Assembly (NCBI GenBank): GCA_947623965.1
Contig: CANQIF010000004.1
Location: forward strand, 62,001 to 126,000
DNA: 64,000 bases
Reading direction: 5' to 3'
Source: an uncultured Alistipes sp.
Lineage (GTDB): Bacteria > Bacteroidota > Bacteroidia > Bacteroidales > Rikenellaceae
Below the pieces are notes generated by a model that saw nothing but the letters and a program-made list of their open reading frames with translations, did no database searches and had not been told where the DNA came from. Of this stretch, positions 18,823-28,583 are shown one piece after another (position 1 is the first letter of the stretch; each line of letters begins with the position of its first letter). The translations under genes were made by a program, and so were the position numbers.

Positions 18823-19182
18823 ATGAAATTCGAGATTGAAGTCATCAAGTCGAAGATCCACCGCGTGACCGTCACGCAGGCCGATCTGAACTACGTGGGC
18901 AGCATCACGATCGACGAAGCGCTCCTCGAAGCGGCCAACATCATCGAGGGGGAAAAGGTGCAGATTCTGGACATCAACAACGGCGAGCGTTTCGAGACCT
19001 ACGTCATCAAAGGGGCCCGCGAAAGCGGCTGCATCTGCCTCAACGGCGCCGCCGCCCGCAAGGTGCAGGTAGGCGACGTGGTCATCATCGCCTCCTACGC
19101 CCGCATGGATTTCGAAGATGCCAAACAGTTCCGTCCCTGGATCGTCTTCCCGGACACGGCGACGAACCGGTTGATCGGATAA
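18823..19182 (+). CDS. panD: Aspartate 1-decarboxylase (pyruvoyl enzyme) precursor
   Basis: Makes beta-alanine from aspartate for PanC. The 119-residue proenzyme has the usual length and the self-cleavage site NYVGSITID, where cleavage between Gly26 and Ser27 generates the pyruvoyl cofactor. The ASYARM motif near residue 88 also matches the family. It begins 2 bases after panC and is followed by an intrinsic terminator. Confidence 0.96.
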   Translation: MKFEIEVIKSKIHRVTVTQADLNYVGSITIDEALLEAANIIEGEKVQILDINNGERFETYVIKGARESGCICLNGAAARKVQVGDVVIIASYARMDFEDAKQFRPWIVFPDTATNRLIG

Positions 19183-19203
19183 GGGAATCTCTTTACGAAT
19201 AAC

Positions 19204-19245
19204 AGGAGCCTTTGCATAGCGCAGCAAAGGCTCCTTTTCTGTTTT
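19204..19245 (+). terminator. Intrinsic terminator of panC-panD
   Basis: AGGAGCCTTTGC (19204-19215) pairs with GCAAAGGCTCCT (19224-19235), followed by TTTTCTGTTTT. Confidence 0.9.
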
Positions 19246-19275
19246 CGAAGAGAAAGAGGTCGGAGGACGGCGAGG

Positions 19276-19935
19276 CCGCAAATTCAAAATTCAAGATTCA
19301 AAATTCAAAATTACACAAGTTTCGGGACGCAGCCTGCGGAGGGCGCACACGAAGCGGACCTGCGGGACGCGAGCTGCGGGCCTCCGCCGCCCCAGGCTGC
19401 GGCCCGCTGCGGTTCCATTCGAAACCGCAAATTCAGGATTCAAAATTCAAGATTCAAAATTAAAAGAGGCCTCCGGATACGCTTGGGCATATATTCCGAT
19501 TCGGGACGCAGCCTGCGGAGGTCGCGCGCGACTGTTAAGGAGCTGCGGGCCTCCGCCGCCCCCAGGCTGCGGCCCGCCGATCCCTGCGGGATCGATTTCG
19601 CTTGCGGGCAGGCCGTGGCATTGTTTCGGTTCGTCAGGACGGTAGTCCGCAGTCGCCGATTTTCGTCGAGATATTTTGCAGCAAACTCGACTGCGCTGCA
19701 GTCGGCAACCCGCAGCCGCCCCCGGGCGGAGGGCTGCAATCTCGCGCTGCTCGAAAGCAGGCCCGTCCGCTCGGCTGCGGGCAGCAGAGGCCTATACGTA
19801 ACCGCGAATTATAAATCAAATTCTTCACCCAATTGTCATTCGATTTTGGACTGCAACCTGCGGGCCTCCGCGCCCGAAAGGCTGCGGCCCGCCGATCCCT
19901 CCGGGATCGATCCGGACAACAAATCCCTACTGCCA
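19276..19935. repeat. Palindromic mosaic repeat island 6
   Basis: Between convergent panD and gltX. Two forward first-type units (about 19322-19406 and 19500-19576) are joined by a GCGGTTCC hairpin, an AT tract (about 19428-19462) and a CGCTTGGGCATATATTCC linker. Further parts: GATCCCTGCGGGATC (about 19579-19593), an inverted second-type unit (about 19703-19790), and GATCCCTCCGGGATC (about 19895-19910). The remaining bases to gltX hold nothing recognisable. Confidence 0.85.
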
Positions 19936-20165
19936 ATCGCTGCGTGTTCGAATTTGCCCCAAAAGCCCTTCTCGGAGTTCAACAACGATGATAAAAAGAT
20001 GCAGGAGCGGCCGGCGAATGGTTCGCCTTGCGCTCCTGCACTCCTTTTCAAACGGTTGCACAAACATTTAAAAACCGCCACGACCTTCTTCGAACCAGCT
20101 TCGCTCCGCAGCTGCACGGTTCTGCAACCGCCCCGCGCCGTCTCGAGCCTCAGGACCGAGCCACG

Positions 20166-21701
20166 CTACTCCGCCGGCGTCAGGTTCGCCAGCAGGTTGT
20201 CGATGCGGCGCAGCGTCTCCTCCTTGCCGATGAACGAGGTGACGTCGTACATCCCAGGCCCTTTGCCGGCCCCGACGAGCGCCAGCCGCAGCGTGTTCAT
20301 CACCTGGCCGACGCCGTAGCCCTGCTGCTCGATCCAGCCGTGCACGACCTGTTCGGTGTGCTCCAGCGAGAAGTCGTCGATTGCGGCCAGCACCTCGCGA
20401 AGCTCGCGAAGGATGCGCGGATTGTCGCCCTTCCAGTATTTGCGGGCCTGTTTCTCCTCATACGCCGCCGGCGCGACGAAGAAGAACGAGGTGAGGTCCC
20501 AAAGGTCGGTGATGAAGGCGGCGCGCTCCTTCATGATGCCCGCCGCGCGGCCGGCCCGTTCGTCCGAAACCTCGATGCCGTGCGCACGCAGGATCGGCTG
20601 GTAGAGGGCTGCCAGCTCCGAATCAGTGAGCCGGTGCATATACTGGGCGTTGAACCATTTCGCCTTGTCGGGCTGAAAGCGGGCGCCCGACTTCGAGACC
20701 CGTTCGAGCGAGAAGCCGGCGATGAGCTCCTCCATCGTGAAGAGCTCCTGTTCCGTGCCGGGGTTCCAGCCCAGCAGCGCCAGCATGTTGATGAAGGCCG
20801 CGGGCAGGTAGCCGTCCTCGCGGTAGCCGCGGGCCGTCTCGCCCGTCGCGGGCGAACGCCAGAAGAGCGGGAAGACGGGGAAGCCCATCTTGTCGCCGTC
20901 GCGTTTCGAGAGTTTGCCGCCGCCCGTCGGCTTGAGCAGCAGCGGCAGGTGGGCGAAGGCGGGCTGCGAGCCGCTCCAGCCGAAAGCGCGGTAAAGCAGG
21001 TAGTGCAGCGGCAACGAGGGGAGCCACTCCTCGCCGCGGATCACGTGCGTGATCTCCATCAGATGGTCGTCGACGATATTCGCCAAGTGGTAGGTCGGCA
21101 GCCGGTCGGCCGATTTGTAGAGCACCTTGTCGTCGAGCGTCGAGGTGTTCACCGACACGTGGCCGCGGATGAGGTCGTCCATCTCGACCACCTCGTTCTC
21201 GGGCATCCGGAAGCGGATCACCCACTGGTCGCCGCGGGCGATGCGGGCCTCGACCTCCTCTTTCGGAAGGCGGAGCGAGGTCTCCAGCCGCTCACGGACC
21301 TCGTAATTGTAGGCGAAGGCCCGGCCGGCCGCTTCGGCCTCTTTGCGCAGGGCATCGAGCGCCTCGGCCGAATCGAAGGCGTAGTAGGCCCATCCCGCTT
21401 CGACGAGCTGCAGCGCGTATTTCAGGTAGATTTCGCGGCGTTCGCTCTGCCGGTAGGGAGCGTGCGGACCGCCGACGCCGACCCCCTCGTCGATCTCGAT
21501 GCCGCACCACTTCAGCGATTCGAGGATGTACTCCTCGGCTCCCGGCACGAAGCGCTGCGAGTCGGTGTCCTCGATGCGGAGGATCATTTTGCCGCCGTGC
21601 TGGCGGGCGAAGAGGTAGTTGTAGAGGGCCGTACGGACGCCCCCGATATGCAGCGGCCCCGTCGGGCTGGGCGCGAAACGTACACGAACCGTTTTTTCCA
21701 T
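20166..21701 (-). CDS. gltX: Glutamyl-tRNA synthetase
   Basis: Class I aminoacyl-tRNA synthetase of 511 residues. Visible signatures: [19 protein letters not shown] with the HIGH-type motif (LHIG, about residues 17-20), ILRIEDTD, the central [10 protein letters not shown], and the KLSKRDGD (KMSKS-type) loop. The C-terminal anticodon-binding helical domain is complete. Whether it is strictly discriminating for tRNA-Glu cannot be judged. It lies 174 bases after the SIMPL gene on the same strand. Confidence 0.97.
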   Translation of the reverse strand: MEKTVRVRFAPSPTGPLHIGGVRTALYNYLFARQHGGKMILRIEDTDSQRFVPGAEEYILESLKWCGIEIDEGVGVGGPHAPYRQSERREIYLKYALQLVEAGWAYYAFDSAEALDALRKEAEAAGRAFAYNYEVRERLETSLRLPKEEVEARIARGDQWVIRFRMPENEVVEMDDLIRGHVSVNTSTLDDKVLYKSADRLPTYHLANIVDDHLMEITHVIRGEEWLPSLPLHYLLYRAFGWSGSQPAFAHLPLLLKPTGGGKLSKRDGDKMGFPVFPLFWRSPATGETARGYREDGYLPAAFINMLALLGWNPGTEQELFTMEELIAGFSLERVSKSGARFQPDKAKWFNAQYMHRLTDSELAALYQPILRAHGIEVSDERAGRAAGIMKERAAFITDLWDLTSFFFVAPAAYEEKQARKYWKGDNPRILRELREVLAAIDDFSLEHTEQVVHGWIEQQGYGVGQVMNTLRLALVGAGKGPGMYDVTSFIGKEETLRRIDNLLANLTPAE

Positions 21702-21728
21702 CTGTTCAGTGCGATTTTATGGGTTAGT

Positions 21729-21762
21729 GCCGCCCGCCTCGTTGGGGCGGGCGGCGGTTTTC
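21729..21762. terminator. GC-rich hairpin between SIMPL gene and gltX
   Basis: GCCGCCCGCC pairs with GGCGGGCGGC across a short loop. The T-rich tail (GGTTTTCATT) is on the plus strand, while both neighbours run on minus, so as an intrinsic terminator it points the wrong way. It may act as an RNA structure in the gltX leader. Confidence 0.4.
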
Positions 21763-21875
21763 ATTCGACAATTTTTCGGGCTGCAGATTTCCTGCGGCAG
21801 CCGGCCGGCAGCCATTCTACGACCGTTCGACAGCCTTCAGACGGCCATCCGGCAACCGTTCGGCAGCCGTTCGGG

Positions 21876-22604
21876 CTATTTCACCCGGTACTCGATCCGC
21901 ATCGTAATGCGGGCCTTCTTCAGCCGGGCGGAGGTGTTGAACGACCCGCCGGCCGAGAACTCCTCGTTCGAGTTGGCCCCCGTGATCTGGAAGACGCCCA
22001 TGCGGGCCGACTTCACGGCACCGAGCTTGGCGCCCGCATTGACGGCGATCTTCTCGGCACGCTGCCGGGCATCGGCCGATGCGGTCTCGATAAGGCCCAT
22101 CTTCACGTCGTCGAGCTTCGTATAGTAGTAGTCCGGAGCGTAGGCCTCGATCGCCACTCCCTGGGCGATGAGCGACGAAATTTCGCGCGAGATCTGCTCG
22201 ACGAGGGCCACATCCGACGACTCGATCACCAACCGCTGGCGCAGCTCGTAGCCCACGAAACGCTGCCCGGCCCAGTTGCCGTTGGCTGTGTAGTTCGGAG
22301 TGTACTGCTTGTTCGCATTGACGAACTCGTAGACGACGGCCTCTTCGGGCAGTCCCTTCGAGGCAAGGTAGGCGGCCACCTTGCGCTTGCTCTGCTCGAT
22401 CTGGGCATAGCCGGCGGCGGCGGTCGGCGCCTCGGCGGTCAGCTCGGCCGACCAGACGATCTTGTCCGACGAGAACTCCGTCTCGCCCAGACCCGTTACG
22501 ACGATCGTCTGCTGCGAACGGTATTTGTAGGTGTAGGCGCGGGCTACGAAAGCCGCTGCAAGAACGATCGCCAGACCGACGATCAGGTACTTCGTGTTTT
22601 TCAT
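21876..22604 (-). CDS. SIMPL-domain (DUF541) protein
   Basis: The 242-residue product has an N-terminal signal or anchor helix (residues 4-23, YLIVGLAIVLAAAFVARAY) and then a SIMPL domain: TVVVTGLGE-like start (IVVTGLGETEFSSDKIVWSA), the heptad-like middle with SKRKVAAYLASKG, and ARQRAEKIAVNAGAKLG near residue 185. Members are periplasmic or envelope-linked proteins of poorly known function that form oligomeric rings. ATG 22604 is chosen because the signal helix follows directly; upstream in-frame ATGs add only a polar stretch that runs into repeat sequence. Confidence 0.88.
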   Translation of the reverse strand: MKNTKYLIVGLAIVLAAAFVARAYTYKYRSQQTIVVTGLGETEFSSDKIVWSAELTAEAPTAAAGYAQIEQSKRKVAAYLASKGLPEEAVVYEFVNANKQYTPNYTANGNWAGQRFVGYELRQRLVIESSDVALVEQISREISSLIAQGVAIEAYAPDYYYTKLDDVKMGLIETASADARQRAEKIAVNAGAKLGAVKSARMGVFQITGANSNEEFSAGGSFNTSARLKKARITMRIEYRVK

Positions 22605-22643
22605 GCTATTGCGTTTTTGTGGTTTATTCATTTCATTCATTTG

Positions 22644-23040
22644 CGGTTCCGACAAGGAACCGCAGCGGGTCGCAGCCGCCGCCGGGCGGAGGGCTGCATC
22701 CTCGCGCCGCTCGAAATCAGGTCCGTCCGCTTGACTGCGGGTTGGTCGCAAGCAGGATCGATCGCGTTAGCGATCGGCGGGCCGCAGCCTCCCGGGCGCG
22801 GAGGCCCGCAACTCCTTAACAGTCGTGCGCGACCTCCGCAGGCTGCGCCCCGAGTGTTTCGGTCCGTCAGGACCGGCAGCCCGCAGCCGCCCCCTGGCGG
22901 AGGGCTGCTCCTCTACGTCGCAGGCCCGTCCGCTCGGCTGCGGGACTGCCTTTCTGCAATGCCGTCCACTGCTCGGCTGCAGGCCTTTAAAAGGCCGCGG
23001 CCCGAGCCTCATTTCTTTAATTTTTCATTTTAAATTTCAG
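22644..23040. repeat. Palindromic mosaic repeat island 7
   Basis: Between the SIMPL gene and ychF. It holds a GGTTCC/GGAACC hairpin (about 22647-22664), an inverted second-type unit (about 22668-22745), GATCGCGTTAGCGATC (about 22758-22773), an inverted first-type unit (about 22779-22855), GGTCCGTCAGGACC (about 22861-22874), another second-type unit (about 22875-22945), and a TTTAATTTTTCATTTTAAATT tract near 23010-23035. Confidence 0.82.
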
Positions 23041-23103
23041 TTTCAACGAAACCGCCGCGCCCCGGGCTTCCATCAAACAGCCCGATTCCGTCTGGCCGGC
23101 TGT

Positions 23104-24204
23104 CTAAACGTTGAAAAGGAAGTGCATGATGTCGCCGTCCTGCACGACGTACTCCTTGCCCTCGATACCGATCTTGCCGGCGTCGCGGCAGGCCTTCTCC
23201 GAACCGAGCGTCACGTAGTCGGCATACTTGATGACCTCGGCGCGGATGAAGCCGCGCTCGAAATCGGTGTGGATGATGCCCGCCGTCTGGGGCGCCTTCA
23301 TGCCGCGCACGTAGGTCCAGGCGCGGCTCTCGTCAGGACCCGTCGTGAAGAAGGTCTCCAGATCGAGCAGCTTGTAGGCCGACTTGATCAGCCGGGCCAC
23401 CCCCGACTCCTTCAGCCCCAGGTCCTCGAGGAAGAGCTGACGCTCCTCGTAGCTCTCGAGCTCGGCGATGTCGGCCTCCGTCGCGGCGGCGATGATGAGC
23501 ATCTCGGCCTTCTCGCCGGCGATCGCGCGGGCCACGGCCTCTGTGTGGGCGTTGCCCGTCACGGCGCTCTTCTCATCGACGTTGCAGACGTAGAGCACCG
23601 GTTTGTCCGTGAGCAGGTTCAGGTCGGCGACGAGCTTGTGCTCCTCGCGGTCGAGCTCCAGCTCGCGGGCGTTGCGCCCCTGCTCGAGCAGCGCCTTGTA
23701 CTGCAAAAGCAGTTCCACGGTGCGTTTGGCCTGCTTGTCGCCGCCGACGGCCGCCTGCTTCTGGGTCTTGGCGAGGCGGTTTTCGACCGTCTCGAGGTCC
23801 TTGAGCTGCAGTTCGGTGTCGATCACCTCCTTGTCGCGCACGGGGTCGACCGTTCCGTCCACGTGGGTGATGTTGCCATTCTCGAAGCAGCGCAGCACGT
23901 GGATGATCGCGTGCGTGTTGCGGATGTTGCCGAGGAACTTGTTACCCAACCCTTCGCCCTTCGAGGCCCCCTTCACGAGGCCGGCGATGTCTACGATCTC
24001 GATCGTGGTGGGGATGACGCGCTTGGGCTTGTCGATCTCGGCCAGCCGGATCAACCGCTCGTCGGGGACGGTGATGACCCCCACGTTGGGTTCGATCGTG
24101 CAGAACGGGAAGTTGGCCGCCTGCGCCTTGGCGTTCGACAGACAGTTGAAGAGGGTCGATTTGCCGACGTTCGGCAGACCCACGATGCCGCATTGTAATG
24201 CCAT
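23104..24204 (-). CDS. ychF: Ribosome-binding ATPase YchF (Obg family)
   Basis: A 366-residue Obg-family P-loop protein, the normal YchF length (363 in E. coli). It shows G1 GLPNVGKST, the G3 region VDIAGLVKGAS, and a non-canonical G4 (VCNVDE, in place of NKxD) in line with the ATP preference of YchF. The TGS domain at the C-terminus ends YVVQDGDIMHFLFNV. It binds ribosomes and links to the stress response. ATG 24204 gives the standard MALQCGIVGLPNVGKS start; longer in-frame starts cross the promoter. Confidence 0.96.
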   Translation of the reverse strand: MALQCGIVGLPNVGKSTLFNCLSNAKAQAANFPFCTIEPNVGVITVPDERLIRLAEIDKPKRVIPTTIEIVDIAGLVKGASKGEGLGNKFLGNIRNTHAIIHVLRCFENGNITHVDGTVDPVRDKEVIDTELQLKDLETVENRLAKTQKQAAVGGDKQAKRTVELLLQYKALLEQGRNARELELDREEHKLVADLNLLTDKPVLYVCNVDEKSAVTGNAHTEAVARAIAGEKAEMLIIAAATEADIAELESYEERQLFLEDLGLKESGVARLIKSAYKLLDLETFFTTGPDESRAWTYVRGMKAPQTAGIIHTDFERGFIRAEVIKYADYVTLGSEKACRDAGKIGIEGKEYVVQDGDIMHFLFNV

Positions 24205-24247
24205 ATCTTTCGGTCGTTTGTTCGGTGATGAATCGCTGTTTAACTCA

Positions 24248-24255
24248 CAAAGATA
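24248..24255 (-). promoter_or_regulatory. Promoter -7 box for ychF
   Basis: Minus-strand TATCTTTG, 44 bases before the start codon, with a TTG about 21 bases further upstream. Confidence 0.75.
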
Positions 24256-24429
24256 ATGATTTCTTCCGATATGGGCAATGAAAAACGCAAAAACGGCCGC
24301 GGACGGCGAGTAGCCCCGAAGCAAGAGGTGCGGCAGCCGGGCGGAACGGCAGCCGGGCGGAACGGCAGCCGGAGCAGGCCTGCCACCCTACTCCGGTAAT
24401 GCGCCGTACCGGGCGGCAGCGAGCCGCAC

Positions 24430-24470
24430 AAAAAAAACGGGGCATCCGGCCCGCAGACCGGATGCCCCGA
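24430..24470 (-). terminator. Intrinsic terminator of korA-korB
   Basis: Read on minus: CGGGGCATCCGG and CCGGATGCCCCG form a 12-base stem followed directly by a run of eight T. It lies 19 bases after the korB stop. Confidence 0.92.
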
Positions 24471-24488
24471 AAGGATGAACGGCGGAGG

Positions 24489-25520
24489 TTATTCGACCTT
24501 CCACGTGGCGCCCGAACGGAGCAGGTCGTCCACGCAGGTGATCTTGCGGGCGGCCCGGACCTCCTCGACCTGCCGCTGAACCCCCTGGTCGTAGACCACG
24601 GGATCCTCCACGTCGCGGATAACTCCCACGGCGACCGGATAGTCGGGATACTTCATCGCCGCCAGCATCGTGTGCAGCGTCGTTTCGGGGGTGTGGGCGT
24701 CGTGCGTCAGCACGTCGTCGATCGTGTAGCCCTCCTCGCCCACGGTCACCACCTTGAGTTTCATGTTCTCGAAGACGAGCCCCTTCTCCCGCTTCTCGCC
24801 GAAGAGCATCTTCTCGCCGTGACGCAGCGTAATCGTGTGCTTGGCGCGCGTCGCCTTGTCGCCGGCGAAGAGGGCGTGGGTCTTGTCGTTGAAGATGACG
24901 CAGTTCTGCAGCACCTCCACGACCGACATGCCCTTGTGCCTGGCGGCGGCCACGAGGCACTCCTTCGTCAGCATCACCTCCATATCGACCGAGCGGGCGA
25001 AGAAGCTGCCCTTGGCGCCGATCACCAGCTCGCCCGGGTTGAAGGGCTTCTCGACCGTCCCGTAGGGCGAAGTCTTCGTGATCTTGCCCAGCTTCGAGGT
25101 GGGGGAATACTGCCCTTTCGTGAGGCCGTAGATCTCGTTGTTGAAGAGAATCACATTCAGGTCGATGTTGCGGCGGATGGCGTGGATGAAGTGGTTGCCG
25201 CCGATGGCGAGCGAGTCGCCGTCGCCCGTGGCGACCCACACCGAAAGGGCCGGATTGGCCGTCTTGACGCCCGTGGCGATGGCGTTGGCACGCCCGTGCA
25301 CGGAGTGGAACCCGAAGGTCTTCATGTAGTAGATGAAGCGCGACGAGCAGCCGATGCCCGAGACGAACGTAAAGAGGTTGTGCGGCGTGTCGGTGGCGTC
25401 GGCGACTTCGGGCAGCGCCCGCTGTACGGCGTTCAGAATGGCGTGGTCGCCGCAGCCGGGGCACCAGCGGACCTCCTGGTCGCTCTTGAAATCCGCGGGG
25501 GTATAGTTATAGGTAGCCAT
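24489..25520 (-). CDS. korB: 2-oxoacid:ferredoxin oxidoreductase, beta subunit
   Basis: Thiamine-diphosphate-binding subunit that, with the alpha/gamma partner, oxidatively decarboxylates a 2-oxoacid (most likely 2-oxoglutarate) to the CoA thioester and reduces ferredoxin. The 343-residue product has the WCPGCGDHAIL start, SGIGCSSR, HGRANAIATGVK and the TPP/Mg motif GDGDSLAIGGNH with NNEIYGLTKGQ. It starts 6 bases after korA and ends at an intrinsic terminator. The substrate is inferred from the usual KorAB pairing in Bacteroidota. Confidence 0.93.
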   Translation of the reverse strand: MATYNYTPADFKSDQEVRWCPGCGDHAILNAVQRALPEVADATDTPHNLFTFVSGIGCSSRFIYYMKTFGFHSVHGRANAIATGVKTANPALSVWVATGDGDSLAIGGNHFIHAIRRNIDLNVILFNNEIYGLTKGQYSPTSKLGKITKTSPYGTVEKPFNPGELVIGAKGSFFARSVDMEVMLTKECLVAAARHKGMSVVEVLQNCVIFNDKTHALFAGDKATRAKHTITLRHGEKMLFGEKREKGLVFENMKLKVVTVGEEGYTIDDVLTHDAHTPETTLHTMLAAMKYPDYPVAVGVIRDVEDPVVYDQGVQRQVEEVRAARKITCVDDLLRSGATWKVE

Positions 25521-25526
25521 GGGTTG

Positions 25527-27371
25527 TTACTGCATTAAGGATTCGAAATGACGTTTCAGCTCGACGATCGTGAAGGGCTGGCCCTCGCACTTGTTGTACT
25601 GCAGGTAGTCGAACTCCTGCAGCTGCTGGCGCAGATAGCCGGCGAACTGGCCTTGGTTCAGCTCGCAGACGACGATCTTCCGGAACTTCGCGAAGATCTC
25701 CTTCACGCCGTGCGGCAGCGGGTTGATGTAGTTGAAGTGGCACAGCGAGATGCGGCGCCCCTCGGCGCGCAGCTGATCGACGGCGTTCTGCAGGTGGCCG
25801 CGTGTGCCGCCCCAGCCGACGACGAGCAGGTCGCCCTCGGCCTCGCCGTAGACGCTCTGCACGGGGATATCCTCGGCGACCATGCGGACCTTCTCGGCGC
25901 GCAGGTGCGTCATGAGCTGGTGGTTGGCCGGATCGTGCGAGATGGATCCCTTCACGGCATCCTTCTCCAGACCGCCGACGCGGTGTTCGAGCCCCTTCTT
26001 GCCCGGGAAAGCCCAGCCGCGGGCGAGGCGTTCGTTGCGGACGTAGGGCATGAAGCCCCCCTCGGGCGCCTCTTCGACGATCGGCGGGGTGATGGCCGGA
26101 TAGTCGGCCATCGAGGGAATGCGCCACGGCTCGGAGCCGTTGGCGATGAAGCCGTCGGAGAGCAGGACGACGGGGGTCATGTGCTCCATGGCGAGGCGGC
26201 CCGCCTCGAAGGCGTAGTGGAAACAGTCGCTCGGCGACGAGGCGGCGAGAACGATGAGCGGGCATTCGCCGTTGCGGCCGTAGAGGGCCTGCTGCAGGTC
26301 GCTCTGCTCGGGCTTGGTCGGCAGACCCGTCGAGGGGCCGCCGCGCTGCACGTCGATCACCACGAGAGGCAGCTCGGTCATCACGGCCAGCCCCAGCGCC
26401 TCGCTCTTGAGCGAGAGACCCGGGCCCGAAGTCGAGGTGACGGCGAAGTTGCCGGCGAAGGCGGCGCCGATGGCGGTGCAGATGCCGGCGATCTCGTCTT
26501 CGGCCTGCACGGTCTTCACGCCGAGGTCCTTGCGCTTTGCGAGCTCCTCGAGAATGACCGTGGCGGGGGTAATGGGATAGGAGCCGCAGAAGAGCGGCAG
26601 GCCGGCCTTCTCGGCGGCGGCGCAGAGGCCCCACGCCGTGGCAACGTTGCCCGAGATGGTGCGGTAAGTGCCCTTCTCGAGCTTGGCGGGGGCTACGCGG
26701 TAGTTGTTGGCGAACTGGTGCGTGTTGGCCGCGTAGTTGTAACCGGCCTTGATGGCGAGCTTGTTGGCCTCGGCGACGACGGGGTTTTTCTTGGCGAACT
26801 TGCCGTCGAGGTAGGCGAAGGCGTGCTCCTCGGGCCGGTCGAAGAGCCAGAAGCAGATGCCCAGCGCGAACATGTTCTTGCACTTGACGACGGACTTGTT
26901 GTCGAGGCCGGTCTCCTTGAGGGCTTCGCGCGTCATGGCGGTGATGTCGGGGACGACGACGTTGTAGTCGCCGATCCCGAGCTCGGCAATGGGGTCGAGC
27001 GTGGCGAAGCCCGCCTTGCGGAGGCTCTCCTCCGAGATCGAGTCGCCGTCGAGGATGATCGTGGCACCCTCCTTGAGCCACTTGCGGTTGGCCTTCAGCG
27101 CGGCGGGGTTCATCGCGACGAGAACGTCGCAGTAGTCGCCCGGATTGAGCTCACGCGAACTGCCGAAATGGACCTGGAAGCCCGAGACGCCGGCCACGGT
27201 ACCCTGCGGAGCGCGGATCTCGGCCGGGTAGTCGGGGAAGGTCGAGATGCCGTTGCCCACGAGGGCGGCCGTGTCGGAGAAGAGGGTGCCCGTCAGCTGC
27301 ATGCCGTCGCCCGAATCACCCGAGAAGCGAATCACGACGTCCTGCAGCGCCTGCACGTTTTTTTGTTCCAT
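25527..27371 (-). CDS. korA: 2-oxoacid:ferredoxin oxidoreductase, fused gamma-alpha subunit
   Basis: The 614-residue product joins a gamma domain (about residues 1-190, with VVIRFSGDSGDGMQLTG and FPDYPAEIRAPQGT) to the alpha pyrimidine-binding domain (about 205-600, with PITPAT, AEDEIAGICTAIGAAFAG, TSTSGPGLSLKSE and the VIDVQRGGPSTGLPT loop). This gamma-alpha order is common in anaerobic KorA proteins. It forms an operon with korB. The leader of about 120 bases follows a -7 box at 27494-27501. Confidence 0.93.
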   Translation of the reverse strand: MEQKNVQALQDVVIRFSGDSGDGMQLTGTLFSDTAALVGNGISTFPDYPAEIRAPQGTVAGVSGFQVHFGSSRELNPGDYCDVLVAMNPAALKANRKWLKEGATIILDGDSISEESLRKAGFATLDPIAELGIGDYNVVVPDITAMTREALKETGLDNKSVVKCKNMFALGICFWLFDRPEEHAFAYLDGKFAKKNPVVAEANKLAIKAGYNYAANTHQFANNYRVAPAKLEKGTYRTISGNVATAWGLCAAAEKAGLPLFCGSYPITPATVILEELAKRKDLGVKTVQAEDEIAGICTAIGAAFAGNFAVTSTSGPGLSLKSEALGLAVMTELPLVVIDVQRGGPSTGLPTKPEQSDLQQALYGRNGECPLIVLAASSPSDCFHYAFEAGRLAMEHMTPVVLLSDGFIANGSEPWRIPSMADYPAITPPIVEEAPEGGFMPYVRNERLARGWAFPGKKGLEHRVGGLEKDAVKGSISHDPANHQLMTHLRAEKVRMVAEDIPVQSVYGEAEGDLLVVGWGGTRGHLQNAVDQLRAEGRRISLCHFNYINPLPHGVKEIFAKFRKIVVCELNQGQFAGYLRQQLQEFDYLQYNKCEGQPFTIVELKRHFESLMQ

Positions 27372-27493
27372 GTTGCGTATTTGGTTTTAGGTTAGTTCCG
27401 TAACCGGAGGGGCTGCGAGCGGTGACCGCGCGCAACGCGTAAAAAAACACGTCCACCAGTGTTTTGCGCCGGGGCGGGTTTCCAAAACAAAGT

Positions 27494-27501
27494 CAAAGAT
27501 A
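27494..27501 (-). promoter_or_regulatory. Promoter -7 box for korA-korB
   Basis: Minus-strand TATCTTTG about 123 bases before the korA start codon, in an AT-rich stretch unlike its surroundings. Confidence 0.65.
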
Positions 27502-27618
27502 ATAAAATAATTGTTAGTTCTTTCACAATAGCCGAAAATTTTTATCGGGGCTTGGGAAGCGGAGGGTGTGGGAGGCTTTTTGTTCCTGCCGGAGGCGCGG
27601 GAGCAAGCAGCCGGCCGA

Positions 27619-27696
27619 GGTCATGGTCGCGATCGCGGTTGCGGTCGTGGTTGCGATCGCGGTCGTGGTTGCGGTCGCGGTCGCGGTCGCGGTTGG
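27619..27696. repeat. Hexamer tandem array
   Basis: About 13 units of a six-base motif (GGTCGC, GGTTGC, GATCGC, GGTCGT). It would read as Arg-Ser or Arg-Asp dipeptides, but no gene is supported. It stands between the korA promoter and repeat island 8. Confidence 0.8.
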
Positions 27697-27704
27697 CGAG
27701 ATCG

Positions 27705-28495
27705 CCTGCAAATTCGATCGCGCAGCAATTGGCGGGCCGCAGCCTCCCCGGCGCGGAGGCCCGCAGCTCGCGTCCTGCAGGTCCGCTTCGCGCGCGACTT
27801 CCGCAGGCTGCGCCCCGAATCGGAATATATGTCCAAGCGTGTACGGAGGCCTTTTTTAATTTTGAATCTTGAATTTTGAATGATGAATTTGCGGTTCCGA
27901 ATGGAACCGTAGCGAGCCGCAGCTTCGCCCCGCGAAGGCCCGCAACTCGCATCCACCTTTGCGTCCGCTTGTGCGTTTCTTCGCAAGCCGCGACCCAATT
28001 ATAATTTTGAATATTGGATGGAAAATTTCGACCTCGCAAGAGGTCGTGCGGGCCGCAGCCTGGGGGCGGCGGAGGCCCGCTGCTCCTTATCGTCGCAGGC
28101 GTGCACTCCGCAGGCTGCGCCCCGAATCGGGATATATGCCCAAGCGTATCCGGAAGACCTGCTTAATTCTGAATTTTGAATCTTGAATTTGCGCCCGAAC
28201 GGGCGCAGCAGCCCGCAGCCGCCCCCCCGGCGGAGGGCTGCATCCTCGCACGCTCGTCGCAAGCCCATCCGCTCGGCTGCGGGCTGGCCTTGAATTCGGA
28301 ACGGTCCGTCAAGACCGTGCAGGCCGCAGCTTCGCCGCGCGAAGGCCCGCTGCTCGCGTCCGCCTTTGCGTCCGCTTGTGCGTGCCTTCGCAGACTGCGA
28401 CCCGAATCGGATTAAGCACCCAAGAGCCTCGGATATCCATTCAATTTTGAATATTGAATCTTGAATTTTGAATTTGCGGCTTCAAAGAAGCCGCC
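27705..28495. repeat. Palindromic mosaic repeat island 8
   Basis: Between tsf and the korA promoter region. Inverted first-type units at about 27735-27820, 27910-27992 (GAAG/CTTC version), 28048-28125 and 28320-28400 (GAAG/CTTC version), and an inverted second-type unit at about 28210-28290. Small hairpins: near 27890-27910 (GCGGTTCC type), near 28030 (GACCTC/GAGGTC), near 28190-28208 (GCGCCC/GGGCGC) and near 28480 (GCGGCTTC/GAAGCCGC). AT tracts with TTTTGAAT at about 27855-27885, 28160-28188 and 28440-28475. Confidence 0.85.
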
Positions 28496-28513
28496 ACAGC
28501 CCGACCGACACGA

Positions 28514-28557
28514 CAAAAAAATCCCGAAACTCCGTCAATCGGAGTTTCGGGATTTTT
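28514..28557 (-). terminator. Intrinsic terminator after tsf
   Basis: ATCCCGAAACTCCG pairs with CGGAGTTTCGGGAT around a five-base loop. Minus-strand reading ends in a run of T; the other strand also has TTTTT, so it could work both ways. Confidence 0.92.
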
Positions 28558-28583
28558 CGGTACAGGACCGCAGTGGCAACGGA

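Noticed and set aside
21729..21762. Terminator for the SIMPL gene
   Set aside because: The stem is strong but the T tract is on the strand opposite to both flanking genes; kept only as a hairpin of uncertain role.
20028..23033. Plus-strand open frame of about 1000 codons opposite gltX and the SIMPL gene
   Set aside because: Crosses two genes and a repeat island and is explained by GC bias.
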